A stretch of 64,000 nucleotides of DNA from Anaerosporobacter mobilis DSM 15930. GTDB taxonomy: Bacteria; Bacillota; Clostridia; Lachnospirales; Lachnospiraceae. The position numbers and the translations under genes were made by a program. The notes beneath the pieces were generated by a model, which ran no database searches, had not been told where the DNA came from, and worked only from the letters and a program-made list of their open reading frames with translations. The stretch spans positions 62,001-126,000 of the forward strand of contig NZ_FRCP01000005.1 in the NCBI RefSeq assembly GCF_900142955.1, given 5' to 3'. The stretch's first letter is position 1; each line of letters begins with the position of its first letter. Shown here piece by piece: positions 52,365 through 60,812 of this stretch.

Positions 52365-52439
52365 GGAGATGCCGAAACAACTGAAAAATACACTAAAACT
52401 ATGATAATGTACTTTTCAGAAGTCTCGGGATACATCTCC
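52365..52439 (-). ncRNA. 75-nt leader stem-loop of pnp mRNA
   Basis: GGAGATG, CCGA and CTGAAAA on the left arm face TTTTCAG, TCGG and CATCTCC on the right, with small internal loops and a ~25-nt apical loop. It starts within ~10 nt of the expected transcription start. In Escherichia coli a comparable pnp leader stem is cut by RNase III and used for autoregulation; the same role here is inference. Confidence 0.65.
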
Positions 52440-52451
52440 ATATTCATTTCT

Positions 52452-52457
52452 ATTATA
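52452..52457 (-). promoter_or_regulatory. -10 element of the pnp promoter
   Basis: A perfect TATAAT on the minus strand directly upstream of the leader stem. The -35 region at 17-18 nt spacing (GTAGCA/TAGCAT) is weak. The rest of the 52301-52694 gap holds a small CAGATT/AATCTG stem at 52321-52344 and the rpsO terminator. Confidence 0.5.
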
Positions 52458-52594
52458 TCACCTATGGAAGATTTATGCTACTTATTTTTATTTATAATAA
52501 TCCTACGTATAAATTACTGTAATAATAGTTCTTTTGCTGCCAAACCCTGCAAGAAAATAGCAAATAGTAAGTAAAAAATCATGTATATAAAGCA

Positions 52595-52649
52595 AGTAAA
52601 AAGCCATACTATGACTACATAATCTGCAATCACAATATGGCTTTTTACT
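52595..52649 (-). terminator. terminator after rpsO
   Basis: AGTAAAAAGCCATA pairs perfectly with TATGGCTTTTTACT around a 27-nt loop, with the T-run inside the second arm on either strand. Confidence 0.8.
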
Positions 52650-52694
52650 GTTTGTTTGTTTGTCGTGTATAATTAAAAAATATTTACGTTGTTA

Positions 52695-52961
52695 TTACTT
52701 TCTTAAACCTAAACGTTCGATAAGCTTACGGTAAGCTTCGATATCGTTTTTCTTTAGGTATTCAAGAAGACCTCTTCTTTGACCTACCATTTTTAATAGA
52801 CCTCTTCTTGAGTGGTGATCTTTCTTGTTAGCTTTTAAATGCTCAGTTAACTCGTTAATTCTAACTGTTAATAAAGCGATTTGCACTTCAGGTGATCCAG
52901 TATCTTGTGGATTTCTTCCGTAAGCTGCGATAACTTCTTGCTTCTTTTCTTTGTTAATCAT
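52695..52961 (-). CDS. rpsO: 30S ribosomal protein uS15
   Basis: An 88-residue uS15. DTGSPEVQIALLTVRINELTEHLK and DHHSRRGLLKMVGQRRGLLEYLKK are the 16S rRNA-binding helices. Length is standard. A structured leader (52987-53034) and a strong promoter precede it, consistent with autogenous control. The rpsO-pnp pairing is conserved across bacteria. Confidence 0.97.
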   Translation of the reverse strand: MINKEKKQEVIAAYGRNPQDTGSPEVQIALLTVRINELTEHLKANKKDHHSRRGLLKMVGQRRGLLEYLKKNDIEAYRKLIERLGLRK

Positions 52962-52986
52962 CTTAAATTCCTCCTATTAATAAATC

Positions 52987-53034
52987 GCCAAATACTAAGC
53001 CATAGGTCGGAGTGTCCTATATCCTGGTATCGGC
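52987..53034 (-). ncRNA. candidate S15 autoregulatory leader
   Basis: On the minus strand an outer stem GCCGATAC / GTATTTGGC encloses an inner stem ATAGG / CCTAT with an ACACTCCG loop, just upstream of the AGGAGG of rpsO. S15 represses its own mRNA through leader structures in several bacteria. Assignment is by position and pairing only. Confidence 0.5.
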
Positions 53035-53051
53035 TGAAATCATACTTGTCT

Positions 53052-53080
53052 AGTCTATCATAAGTATATCCATCTGTCAA
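53052..53080 (-). promoter_or_regulatory. promoter for rpsO
   Basis: On the minus strand: perfect -35 TTGACA, 17-nt spacer, -10 TAGACT. Confidence 0.8.
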
Positions 53081-53197
53081 TTGATTTATACTTGTGTTTT
53101 CTTGCTTTTTCTCAGCATCGATTAAATTCTATCATTATGAATCCTATTTTACCAATAAGGACATAAATCCTAGCAGGCATTATTGATACTATATACT

Positions 53198-55279
53198 TTA
53201 TACCGCTTCTTCTTTTTTATTCTCATTCACGATTGTCGCCTGTACCTCCGATGGTGCCTGTTCATAACGAGCGAATTCATAACTATACTCTCCTATTCCA
53301 CCTGTCATAGAACGTAAATCAGTAGAATAACCTACCAATTCCGCCATAGGAATGTCTGCTACGATTTCTTGTTTTCCGTATTCGCATGGATTCATCCCCA
53401 TAACCCTTCCACGCCTCTTATTCAAGTCTCCCATAATATCACCAGTAAATCGATCAGGTACTACAACTCTTAAAGAAACAATTGGCTCAAGTAAAACGGG
53501 GTTGGTTAGTTCAAAGGCTTTCTTAAAAGCTTGAATAGCCGCCATCTTAAATGCCATCTCAGAAGAATCTACAGGGTGATAAGAACCATCTACCAAAGTT
53601 GCTTTGACCCCAACGACAGGATACCCCGCCAAAGGTCCTTTCACTACACTTTCTGCGATTCCCTTTTCGACTGCTGGGAAGAAATTCTTAGGTACTGCAC
53701 CTCCAAAAACTTTTTCTTCAAATATATAAGGAGTGCCAAGATCACCAGACGGCTCGAATTCAATGTGAACATCACCATATTGACCATGACCACCAGATTG
53801 TTTCTTATATTTTCCTTGTACCTTAGCAGCTTTACGTATTGTCTCTTGATAAGAAACTTTTGGTTTCGATAACTCGATTTCCACCTTGTATCTACTTAAT
53901 AACTTACTTACCAAAATCTCTAATTGCTGCTCCCCGATCCCAAAGAGTAGAGTCTGTCTATTCTTAGTATCGTTCTTTACCAAAAGAGTTAAATCCTCTT
54001 CTAACATCTTAGCAAGAGACTGCGATACTTTATCTTCATCTCCTTTATTCTTGGTGGAATAACGCATAAATGTATAAGGTTTTGGTACCTCTGGTTTCTT
54101 ATAGACAATAGGTGCCTCTTTAGTCGTTAAGGTATCTCCCGTTGCTGTAATAGTCAATTTACTGATTGCTCCAATATCACCTGCATGAAGTTCTCTTACT
54201 TCAAATTGTTCCTTACCTCTTAGAATATATAGTTTAGCAACCTTTTCTTCGCTTTCTTTCAACGGATTCCATACAAGAGTATCAGCCTTTAAGATACCAC
54301 TATGTACTTTAACTACCGAGAATCTGCCTACGAACGGGTCAACAATTGTTTTAAACACATTAGCTGTCATAGGTTTATTTTCTTCAAATTTTACTTCTAC
54401 TTCTTCATTTGTTATCTTGTTAACCCCAAGGGTAGTCGTCTTATCTGGTGATGGGAAATATTTTTCGATTGCCTGTAGTAACATAGTCGTTCCTTGACAA
54501 TTAAGTCCAGATCCGATCAAAACAGGAACTACGGTACCGTCCATTACATTCTCTCTAAGAGCAATCGAAATCTCTTCCTGTGAAAACTCCTCTCCTGCAA
54601 AATATCTCTCCATCCTATCTTCACTAGTTTCTGCTACTGCTTCTAATAAAGCTTCACGGCAAGAAGTAAGATTCGCCATAGAATACTCTGGGATTTCACA
54701 TTCTTCATAATCACTTAAAGTAGTGAATTTTCTGCCTTGCATCTTAACAATGTTAACAAAGCCAATAAACTTCTCATCTTGTCGAATTGGAAGATGGAAA
54801 GGTGCAATCTTCTTACCATATAGGTCTGTTAACTTTTCTACCACTTGACGATAACTTGCATTGTCATCATCCATATCCGTAACAAAAAACATACGAGGAA
54901 GTTTATATCGTTCACACAGTTCCCAGGCGCGTACTGTTCCAACTTCAACACCGGCCTTTGCAGATATAACAATAACCGCTGCATCAGCTGCTGCCATTGC
55001 TTCCTGTGTTTCACCAACAAAATCAAAATATCCTGGTGTATCAAGGAAATTGATTTTGGTATCTTCCCAAATAATCGGTACGACTGCGGTACTAATAGAA
55101 AAACGTCGCTTTATCTCTTCTTTATCATAATCGCTAATCGTATTACCGTCTTCTACTTTCCCTTGGCGATTCGTAACTTTCATAGTATACGCTATCGCTT
55201 CAATTAAAGTAGTCTTACCACAACCACCATGCCCTAATATTACAACATTTCTAATCTTGTCTGAAGTATAAATGTCCAT
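53198..55279 (-). CDS. EF-G-like translation factor GTPase (paralogue)
   Basis: 693 residues with the five-domain layout of EF-G. The G domain is divergent: P-loop GHGGCGKTT (residues 17-25) instead of AHIDAGKTT, FLDTPGYFDF as G3, and TDMD near 134 in place of the NKxD specificity motif. Domain IV contains KQSGGHGQYGDVHIEFEP, as in EF-G proteins. Such proteins form a clostridial EF-G-like family distinct from canonical FusA and TetM; their task (ribosome release, rescue or recycling) is unsettled. It has its own strong promoter. Confidence 0.88.
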   Translation of the reverse strand: MDIYTSDKIRNVVILGHGGCGKTTLIEAIAYTMKVTNRQGKVEDGNTISDYDKEEIKRRFSISTAVVPIIWEDTKINFLDTPGYFDFVGETQEAMAAADAAVIVISAKAGVEVGTVRAWELCERYKLPRMFFVTDMDDDNASYRQVVEKLTDLYGKKIAPFHLPIRQDEKFIGFVNIVKMQGRKFTTLSDYEECEIPEYSMANLTSCREALLEAVAETSEDRMERYFAGEEFSQEEISIALRENVMDGTVVPVLIGSGLNCQGTTMLLQAIEKYFPSPDKTTTLGVNKITNEEVEVKFEENKPMTANVFKTIVDPFVGRFSVVKVHSGILKADTLVWNPLKESEEKVAKLYILRGKEQFEVRELHAGDIGAISKLTITATGDTLTTKEAPIVYKKPEVPKPYTFMRYSTKNKGDEDKVSQSLAKMLEEDLTLLVKNDTKNRQTLLFGIGEQQLEILVSKLLSRYKVEIELSKPKVSYQETIRKAAKVQGKYKKQSGGHGQYGDVHIEFEPSGDLGTPYIFEEKVFGGAVPKNFFPAVEKGIAESVVKGPLAGYPVVGVKATLVDGSYHPVDSSEMAFKMAAIQAFKKAFELTNPVLLEPIVSLRVVVPDRFTGDIMGDLNKRRGRVMGMNPCEYGKQEIVADIPMAELVGYSTDLRSMTGGIGEYSYEFARYEQAPSEVQATIVNENKKEEAV

Positions 55280-55359
55280 ACATGATACCTCCTATACACG
55301 AATATTCCTGTTTAGAGTAACAAAATTTGATGATTAAAGGTTCTTTGTCCTATGTAAAT

Positions 55360-55388
55360 ATTGTACTAAATATTTCTGTGTATTACAA
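55360..55388 (-). promoter_or_regulatory. promoter for the EF-G-like gene
   Basis: On the minus strand: -35 TTGTAA, 17-nt spacer, -10 TACAAT, ~80 nt upstream of the ATG. Confidence 0.7.
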
Positions 55389-55525
55389 CCATTTTATCCA
55401 TATTTACCAAACAACTTCCTTAGAAATTCTAAGTTTTTTATCTCAATGAGACATTTCTATATGATATGGACATGTTTTAGGAATTATTACACAAATAAAT
55501 ATAATTTTATATATCTCACTTCTTA

Positions 55526-55539
55526 TTCAACGCGTTGAA
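55526..55539. promoter_or_regulatory. perfect 14-bp palindrome upstream of aroF
   Basis: TTCAACGCGTTGAA is a perfect dyad whose right edge lies 18 bp before the aroF -35. A second, looser dyad (TTTAACGCTTTAAA) follows at once. It has the size and place of an operator in the divergent EF-G-like/aroF gap (55280-55649). Confidence 0.5.
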
Positions 55540-55557
55540 GTTTAACGCTTTAAAGTA

Positions 55558-55586
55558 TTGACATCTATAACTTTATGTTGTAGAAT
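55558..55586 (+). promoter_or_regulatory. promoter for aroF-tyrA
   Basis: Perfect -35 TTGACA, 17-nt spacer, -10 TAGAAT. Downstream, 55591-55630 carries AATACC twice and the inverted GGTAATA, which may be an operator or a leader hairpin. Confidence 0.8.
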
Positions 55587-55649
55587 GACGAATACCAAGT
55601 TATACTAATACCAGTATTGGTAATACTGTTAGAGAATGGAGAATATATT

Positions 55650-56663
55650 ATGATTATCGTTATGAAACCAAATGCTTCTGAAGCATCTATTAAAAACATC
55701 GTGGATATGATTACAGCAAAAGGATTAGAAGCACATCTATCCGCTGGAAAAGAGGTCACTATTATTGGCGTTGTAGGTGATAAGTCCAAAATCGTGGAAC
55801 AGAATCTAGAAATAGCACCAGGCGTAGAGAAAATTGTTCCCGTTACAGAAACATATAAATTAGCAAACAAGAAATTCCACCCAGAACCATCTATCGTTAC
55901 TGTAGGTAATGTTGAGATTGGTGGTAAAGATCTTGTTATCATGTCAGGTCCATGTGCCGTTGAGAGTCATGATCAAGTCTTAGAAACTGCTATTGCTATC
56001 AAAAAAGCTGGTGCTAAGATTCTTCGTGGTGGTGCGTACAAACCAAGAACCTCCCCTTACTCTTTCCAAGGACTTGAAGAAGAAGGTCTTCGTTATATGA
56101 AAGAAGCACGTGAAGCAACTGGTCTTCCTGTTATCTGCGAAGTAACAAGTCTTGAGGCAATAGAAAGCGCTGTTAAGTATGTAGATATGCTCCAAATTGG
56201 TGCTAGAAACATGCAAAACTTCTATTTGTTAAAGGAAGTTGGAAAAACTGGTCTTCCAGTCTTACTAAAACGTGGTCTATCTGCTACAATTGAAGAATGG
56301 TTGAATGCCTCTGAATACATTATGGCGGAAGGTAATAGAAACGTAGTACTATGTGAACGTGGTATTCGTACATTCGAAACTGCAACTCGTAACACATTAG
56401 ATATTAGTGCAGTTCCAGTCATCAAAGAAAAGAGTCACCTTCCTATTATCGTTGACCCAAGCCATGCAACAGGGGTACGTAACTATGTAAAACCACTTGC
56501 AAAATCTGCTGTTGCTGTTGGTGCTGACGGTCTAATGATCGAGACACATCCAAACCCAGCTACTGCTTTATCAGACGGCCCTCAGTCATTAACTTTCCCT
56601 CAATTCGAGGAATTATGTGAAGAGTTAAGACCTTTTGCAGCACTTATGGGTAAATCATTATAA
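55650..56663 (+). CDS. aroF: 3-deoxy-7-phosphoheptulonate synthase (DAHP synthase, type I-beta)
   Basis: A 337-residue AroF/AroG-like enzyme. The N-terminal ~75 residues form a ferredoxin-like regulatory domain (MIIVMKPNASEASIKNIVDMI). The barrel has VIMSGPCAVES, RGGAYKPRTSPYSFQG, LLKRG and PIIVDPSHATG. It condenses PEP and erythrose-4-phosphate at the entry to aromatic amino acid synthesis. The I-beta form with this N-terminal domain is usually inhibited by tyrosine or phenylalanine. The start at 55650 follows GGAG by 8 nt. It is in an operon with tyrA. Confidence 0.95.
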   Translation: MIIVMKPNASEASIKNIVDMITAKGLEAHLSAGKEVTIIGVVGDKSKIVEQNLEIAPGVEKIVPVTETYKLANKKFHPEPSIVTVGNVEIGGKDLVIMSGPCAVESHDQVLETAIAIKKAGAKILRGGAYKPRTSPYSFQGLEEEGLRYMKEAREATGLPVICEVTSLEAIESAVKYVDMLQIGARNMQNFYLLKEVGKTGLPVLLKRGLSATIEEWLNASEYIMAEGNRNVVLCERGIRTFETATRNTLDISAVPVIKEKSHLPIIVDPSHATGVRNYVKPLAKSAVAVGADGLMIETHPNPATALSDGPQSLTFPQFEELCEELRPFAALMGKSL

Positions 56664-56681
56664 ATCATCGGAGGATTACGT

Positions 56682-57794
56682 ATGGAAGACGTTACTGCTG
56701 GCTTTATAGGTTTTGGTTTAATTGGTGGATCAATTGCCAGGGCTATGAAGCTTCGCTTTGAAAATACAAATATCATAGCCTTTAATTATTATAAAGATCG
56801 AGCAAATACGAACCTTGATATGGCGCTTGAGGATGGGACAATTGATCTCATCTCAACCGACTTAGCTAAAGATTTCCGCCAATGCGATATAATCTTTCTA
56901 TGTTGCCCCGTATTAACTAATATACAATACTTACAAGAATTAAAAAATATTATTAAACCTACCTGCATCATAACAGATGTAGGTAGTGTGAAAGGTAATA
57001 TACACAAAGCTGTCCAGGAGCTTAATATGAACCCTTACTTTATCGGCGGACATCCTATGGCAGGATCTGAAAAAACAGGATATGCTAACTCAAATGCTAT
57101 AATACTTGAGAATGCCTATTACATCCTAACACCTTCCGATCAGATAGAACAACATAAGATTGATTTCCTTTACAATCTAGTAAAGAGAATTGGTTCTATC
57201 CCGCTAATTATCGATGCGAACGAGCACGATGATGTAGTCGCCGCAATTAGTCATGTACCGCATCTAATAGCTTCTAGTTTAGTTACCATGGTCAAGGAAA
57301 GTGACGATCCAGATGAAAAGATGCGGCTGCTTGCGGCAGGAGGATTCAAAGATATTACAAGAATCGCGTCATCCTCTCCTATTATGTGGCAAAATATCTG
57401 CTTAACTAATACAGAAAGTATTCGCAAGTTTCTTGAATGCTACATATCAACTCTTACTCGTATTAACAGGGCACTTTCTGATTGCGATGAAACTTATCTC
57501 TATGATTTCTTTGAATCTGCTAGAGAATACCGCGATAACATTCCTACCAAGAAAGTTGGTATGTTAAAACAGGTATATGAAGTATATCTTGATATCTTTG
57601 ATGAAACAGGTGCTATCGCCACTATCGCAACCATCTTAGCTAGTAATAATATTAGCATTAAAAACATCGGTATTATTCACAATCGTGAGTTTGAGGAAGG
57701 TGTATTACGCATTGAGTTATATGATGAAGAATCTTCCATGAAAGCAGTTACTTTGCTGGAAAAATATCGTTATACAGTATATGCACGTAAATAA
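56682..57794 (+). CDS. tyrA: prephenate dehydrogenase with C-terminal ACT domain
   Basis: 370 residues. The Rossmann motif is GFIGFGLIGGSIARAMK (residues 7-23). The catalytic His is in GGHPMAGSEKTGYANS near 125. The second helical domain contains SHVPHLIASSLV. A C-terminal ACT domain (~300-370; TGAIATIATILASNNISIKNIGI) would bind tyrosine for feedback. It makes 4-hydroxyphenylpyruvate. It lies 18 nt after aroF, so the first and a terminal step of tyrosine synthesis are co-expressed. Confidence 0.94.
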   Translation: MEDVTAGFIGFGLIGGSIARAMKLRFENTNIIAFNYYKDRANTNLDMALEDGTIDLISTDLAKDFRQCDIIFLCCPVLTNIQYLQELKNIIKPTCIITDVGSVKGNIHKAVQELNMNPYFIGGHPMAGSEKTGYANSNAIILENAYYILTPSDQIEQHKIDFLYNLVKRIGSIPLIIDANEHDDVVAAISHVPHLIASSLVTMVKESDDPDEKMRLLAAGGFKDITRIASSSPIMWQNICLTNTESIRKFLECYISTLTRINRALSDCDETYLYDFFESAREYRDNIPTKKVGMLKQVYEVYLDIFDETGAIATIATILASNNISIKNIGIIHNREFEEGVLRIELYDEESSMKAVTLLEKYRYTVYARK

Positions 57795-57808
57795 ACATTA
57801 AGTAACAA

Positions 57809-57866
57809 CAAAAAGCTTTTGCAAACTTTAGGATTATTCCTCCTACCTTTTTGCAAAAGCTTTTCT
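57809..57866. terminator. bidirectional terminator between tyrA and the lipid kinase gene
   Basis: AAAAAGCTTTTGCAAA pairs with TTTTTGCAAAAGCTTTTC, with T-rich sequence on both strands beyond the arms. Confidence 0.8.
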
Positions 57867-57873
57867 TTTCTTC

Positions 57874-58794
57874 CTATTGCTCTTCAATAATTACCTGCTT
57901 ATCGGTAATAGTAGTAGTTAGGTAAGACAATGCTTGTTGATGATTCTGAAGATGCATATGTGTATATGCACCACCAAACTCGCCATCAATTGTCCATGAA
58001 ACTTCCTCCTCACATGTAATATCTAAGTTAGAAGCATGGAAAGAGTATATGAATTTATCACCGAGATCTCTTACCAACAGCGCATTGACGATGTGTTGCA
58101 ATTCTACTATGTTCTTAGGGCGTTTAATTAATGTAACTTCAAATTCGCCATCATCTAATCCAACATCTTTACCGGTAATTCCTTTAAATCCTCCTACAGA
58201 ATTCGCATTCGTTACCATACCATAGATCAATTCATCTTCAATAACTGTATCATCATATTCAACTCTTACACGATAGGATTTAACAGTAGCCAAGCTCATA
58301 ATTCCCCCTAATATATAAGCTGCTCTACCGAATAGATTCTTTGTTGTTTGTGGTGTTTCATAAGATACGTTCGTAAACACTCCAAAACCTGCAACATACG
58401 TAAAATATCGTTCATTTAAAGAACCAATATCATATGCAAATGGTTCCCCTTTCACAACTGCTTCCGCCGCTTTCACCATATTCTTCGGTATTCCCATGCT
58501 AGATGCAAAATCATTCGTCGTTCCAGCAGGTAGATATCCGATTACAGGTGCATGTGGACATTTCATCAATCCAGAAGTCACCTCATTTAAAGTTCCATCT
58601 CCTCCTGAACAAACAACTAAATCATATTCTTGACCTTTTTCAAATGCTATTCTTCTCGCATCATCTCGTTCCTTGGTGGAATAGATTGTCACTTCATAAT
58701 CAGCTTGAACAAAAGTCTCGATGATATCTGATAATGAACTTTTAATTTTTCCCTTCCCAGCCTGTGGATTGTAGATAAATAACATTTTTTTCAA
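57874..58794 (-). CDS. diacylglycerol/lipid kinase (DgkB/YegS family)
   Basis: 306 residues. YNPQAGKGK (residues 8-16), VCSGGDGTLNEV (ATP site, near 60), GYLPAGTTNDFA and FEVTLIKRPKN are hallmarks of the DAGK catalytic fold. Members phosphorylate diacylglycerol or related lipids to recycle them into phospholipid. The start is TTG at 58794: GGGGAG lies 6 nt before it, while the first ATG is three codons later at poor spacing. It lies 35 nt after queA. Confidence 0.9.
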   Translation of the reverse strand: MKKMLFIYNPQAGKGKIKSSLSDIIETFVQADYEVTIYSTKERDDARRIAFEKGQEYDLVVCSGGDGTLNEVTSGLMKCPHAPVIGYLPAGTTNDFASSMGIPKNMVKAAEAVVKGEPFAYDIGSLNERYFTYVAGFGVFTNVSYETPQTTKNLFGRAAYILGGIMSLATVKSYRVRVEYDDTVIEDELIYGMVTNANSVGGFKGITGKDVGLDDGEFEVTLIKRPKNIVELQHIVNALLVRDLGDKFIYSFHASNLDITCEEEVSWTIDGEFGGAYTHMHLQNHQQALSYLTTTITDKQVIIEEQ

Positions 58795-58829
58795 ACTTGC
58801 TCTCCCCTTTCCCTTTTACATACATTCAA

Positions 58830-59864
58830 TTAATCATTCGTATTAATAAACATTGCATCTCCAAAACTAAAGAAACGATATTTTTCTTTCACAGCAATAT
58901 CGTATGCATGCATAATATGTTCTTTTCCTGCTAATGCACTAACAAGCATTAGTAATGTAGATTCTGGTAAATGAAAATTGGTAATCAAAGCATCTAATAC
59001 TTTGAACTTATACCCTGGATAGATAAAGATCTCTGTATCCCCGCTACCGGCTTTCACCATTCCATTCTCATCTGAAGCGGATTCAACAGTACGGCAACTT
59101 GTTGTACCAACGCAAATAACACGATTTCCGTGTTTTTTCGCATCATTAATCTTCTTTGCCTCTTCTTCTTCAACAAGATAGAATTCAGAATGCATATGAT
59201 GACTTTGAACATCATCCACTTTTACAGGACGGAATGTACCTAAGCCAACATGTAGTGTTACATTAGCAATAACAACTCCCATATCCTCTATTTGCTTTAA
59301 TAATTCTTTCGTAAAATGTAAGCCTGCTGTAGGCGCTGCTGCTGAGCCCTCATATTTGGCATATACTGTCTGATAACGATTCTTATCTTCTAATTGATGA
59401 GTAATATATGGAGGTAATGGCATTTGACCTAACTGATCAAGAATTTCCTCAAAGATTCCTTGATAATGAAATTGAACCAGACGATTTCCTTCGTCTAATA
59501 CATCTACGATTTCACCAATTAATAGTCCATCACCAAAGACAACTCTAGTACCTACTCTGGCTTTTTTCCCAGGTTTAACAAGTGTTTCCCAAATATCGTT
59601 TTCTTTACGTTTTAGTAATAATAACTCTATCTTAGCACCAGTACCTTCTTTCTCACCAATTAAACGAGCTGGTATTACTTTCGTATTATTAATTACTAAG
59701 CAATCACCTTTTCTTAGATACTGAGTGATGTTATGAAATATTTGATGTTCGATATCACCGGTTTCTTTATTCAATACTAGAAGCCTTGAACTTGAACGAT
59801 CTTCTAACGGATCTTGTGCTATCAATTCTTCTGGTAAATAAAAATCAAAATCTTTTGTTTTCAT
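58830..59864 (-). CDS. queA: S-adenosylmethionine:tRNA ribosyltransferase-isomerase
   Basis: A 344-residue QueA. Markers are MKTKDFDFYLPEELIAQDP, RLLVLNKETG, LVINNTKVIPARL, GSAAAPTAGLHFTKELL and ITNFHLPESTLLMLVSA. It converts 7-aminomethyl-7-deazaguanine in tRNA to epoxyqueuosine. No tgt is seen beside it, unlike many bacteria where queA-tgt are adjacent. It is followed by the lipid kinase gene. Confidence 0.96.
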   Translation of the reverse strand: MKTKDFDFYLPEELIAQDPLEDRSSSRLLVLNKETGDIEHQIFHNITQYLRKGDCLVINNTKVIPARLIGEKEGTGAKIELLLLKRKENDIWETLVKPGKKARVGTRVVFGDGLLIGEIVDVLDEGNRLVQFHYQGIFEEILDQLGQMPLPPYITHQLEDKNRYQTVYAKYEGSAAAPTAGLHFTKELLKQIEDMGVVIANVTLHVGLGTFRPVKVDDVQSHHMHSEFYLVEEEEAKKINDAKKHGNRVICVGTTSCRTVESASDENGMVKAGSGDTEIFIYPGYKFKVLDALITNFHLPESTLLMLVSALAGKEHIMHAYDIAVKEKYRFFSFGDAMFINTND

Positions 59865-59932
59865 ACTACTATCTCCATTCTTATTAACCCTTACAGCTCA
59901 TATGCTTACGTATATTTACAAAAGCATAACAA

Positions 59933-59971
59933 AATGTAAAGCAAACATACTTTTCTAGTTTGCTTTACATT
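59933..59971 (-). terminator. terminator after the ABC transporter operon
   Basis: AATGTAAAGCAAAC and GTTTGCTTTACATT form a perfect 14-bp stem with an 11-nt loop, then TTTGTTATGC on the minus strand. Confidence 0.8.
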
Positions 59972-60050
59972 ATAAGCGTTCTATCTAAAAAAATCCAGTA
60001 TCTATTAAATAACTTTAGAATTAATTAATCGTGATATTTTGTTAAAGTTC

Positions 60051-60794
60051 TTATAAGCTTACTCTCTTATCTAACATCCATGCAGTAACTACATATGCCA
60101 ATACCGACATCACAGCATACCACACTAACGATAAGATTATCGTCGTTTGATCACTTAATAGTACGTTACCTAGTACAGCTGACACAATTTTCTCTTGTAC
60201 AAATACGATTAATACGAAAATCACAAAACTAACAAAACCTTTGTACGGTTTATTAGCTAGGAATGTTGCACTTAAAGTAATTGATACATATGCCAGTGAT
60301 AATATAAAAATTCCCATTATTATAATACTTAATACACTTAAAAATACATAAGTTATATCAACATCAATCTGAACAGATTGATTCAAGAACTTCTTAATCA
60401 TCTCTATGACTTCCGAAACACCGCTAAAACGTATTGCCATGATTCCAATATCAAGTGCACCAATTCCAAAGAAACAAAGTCCGTATAGAATGATCTGAAT
60501 ACCACTTGCTACTATCTTAGCCCCTACTATCTTGTAACTGCTATTCGGAGTCATGAATAACATATAACTATTCTTCGTCTTTAGATCATTAGAAAATGTT
60601 ACTATGCTTTCAAAATAAAGATATATCATTGATATATTTGCTACCAAGAACAAGAGGCCTGACGTACCAGGCAGCATACTATTCTTCACGAAAAGTCCAA
60701 AAAACCAAACAAGTTCTAATAAAGCCACGATACCGAATATAATTGCTTTTGATTGCATCTGTTTTCTTAATTCATACTTAACTAATTTCCACAT
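60051..60794 (-). CDS. ABC-2-type transporter permease
   Basis: 247 residues with six hydrophobic helices (about 18-40, 42-62, 95-125, 145-170, 185-205, 215-240). It begins MWKLVKYELRKQMQSK, the amphipathic start typical of ABC-2 permeases of the YtrC/D type. It lies 18 nt after the ATPase gene and shares its operon. The substrate is unknown; relatives respond to cell-wall antibiotics. Confidence 0.85.
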   Translation of the reverse strand: MWKLVKYELRKQMQSKAIIFGIVALLELVWFFGLFVKNSMLPGTSGLLFLVANISMIYLYFESIVTFSNDLKTKNSYMLFMTPNSSYKIVGAKIVASGIQIILYGLCFFGIGALDIGIMAIRFSGVSEVIEMIKKFLNQSVQIDVDITYVFLSVLSIIIMGIFILSLAYVSITLSATFLANKPYKGFVSFVIFVLIVFVQEKIVSAVLGNVLLSDQTTIILSLVWYAVMSVLAYVVTAWMLDKRVSL

Positions 60795-60812
60795 ATTATC
60801 ATTCTTCCTCCC

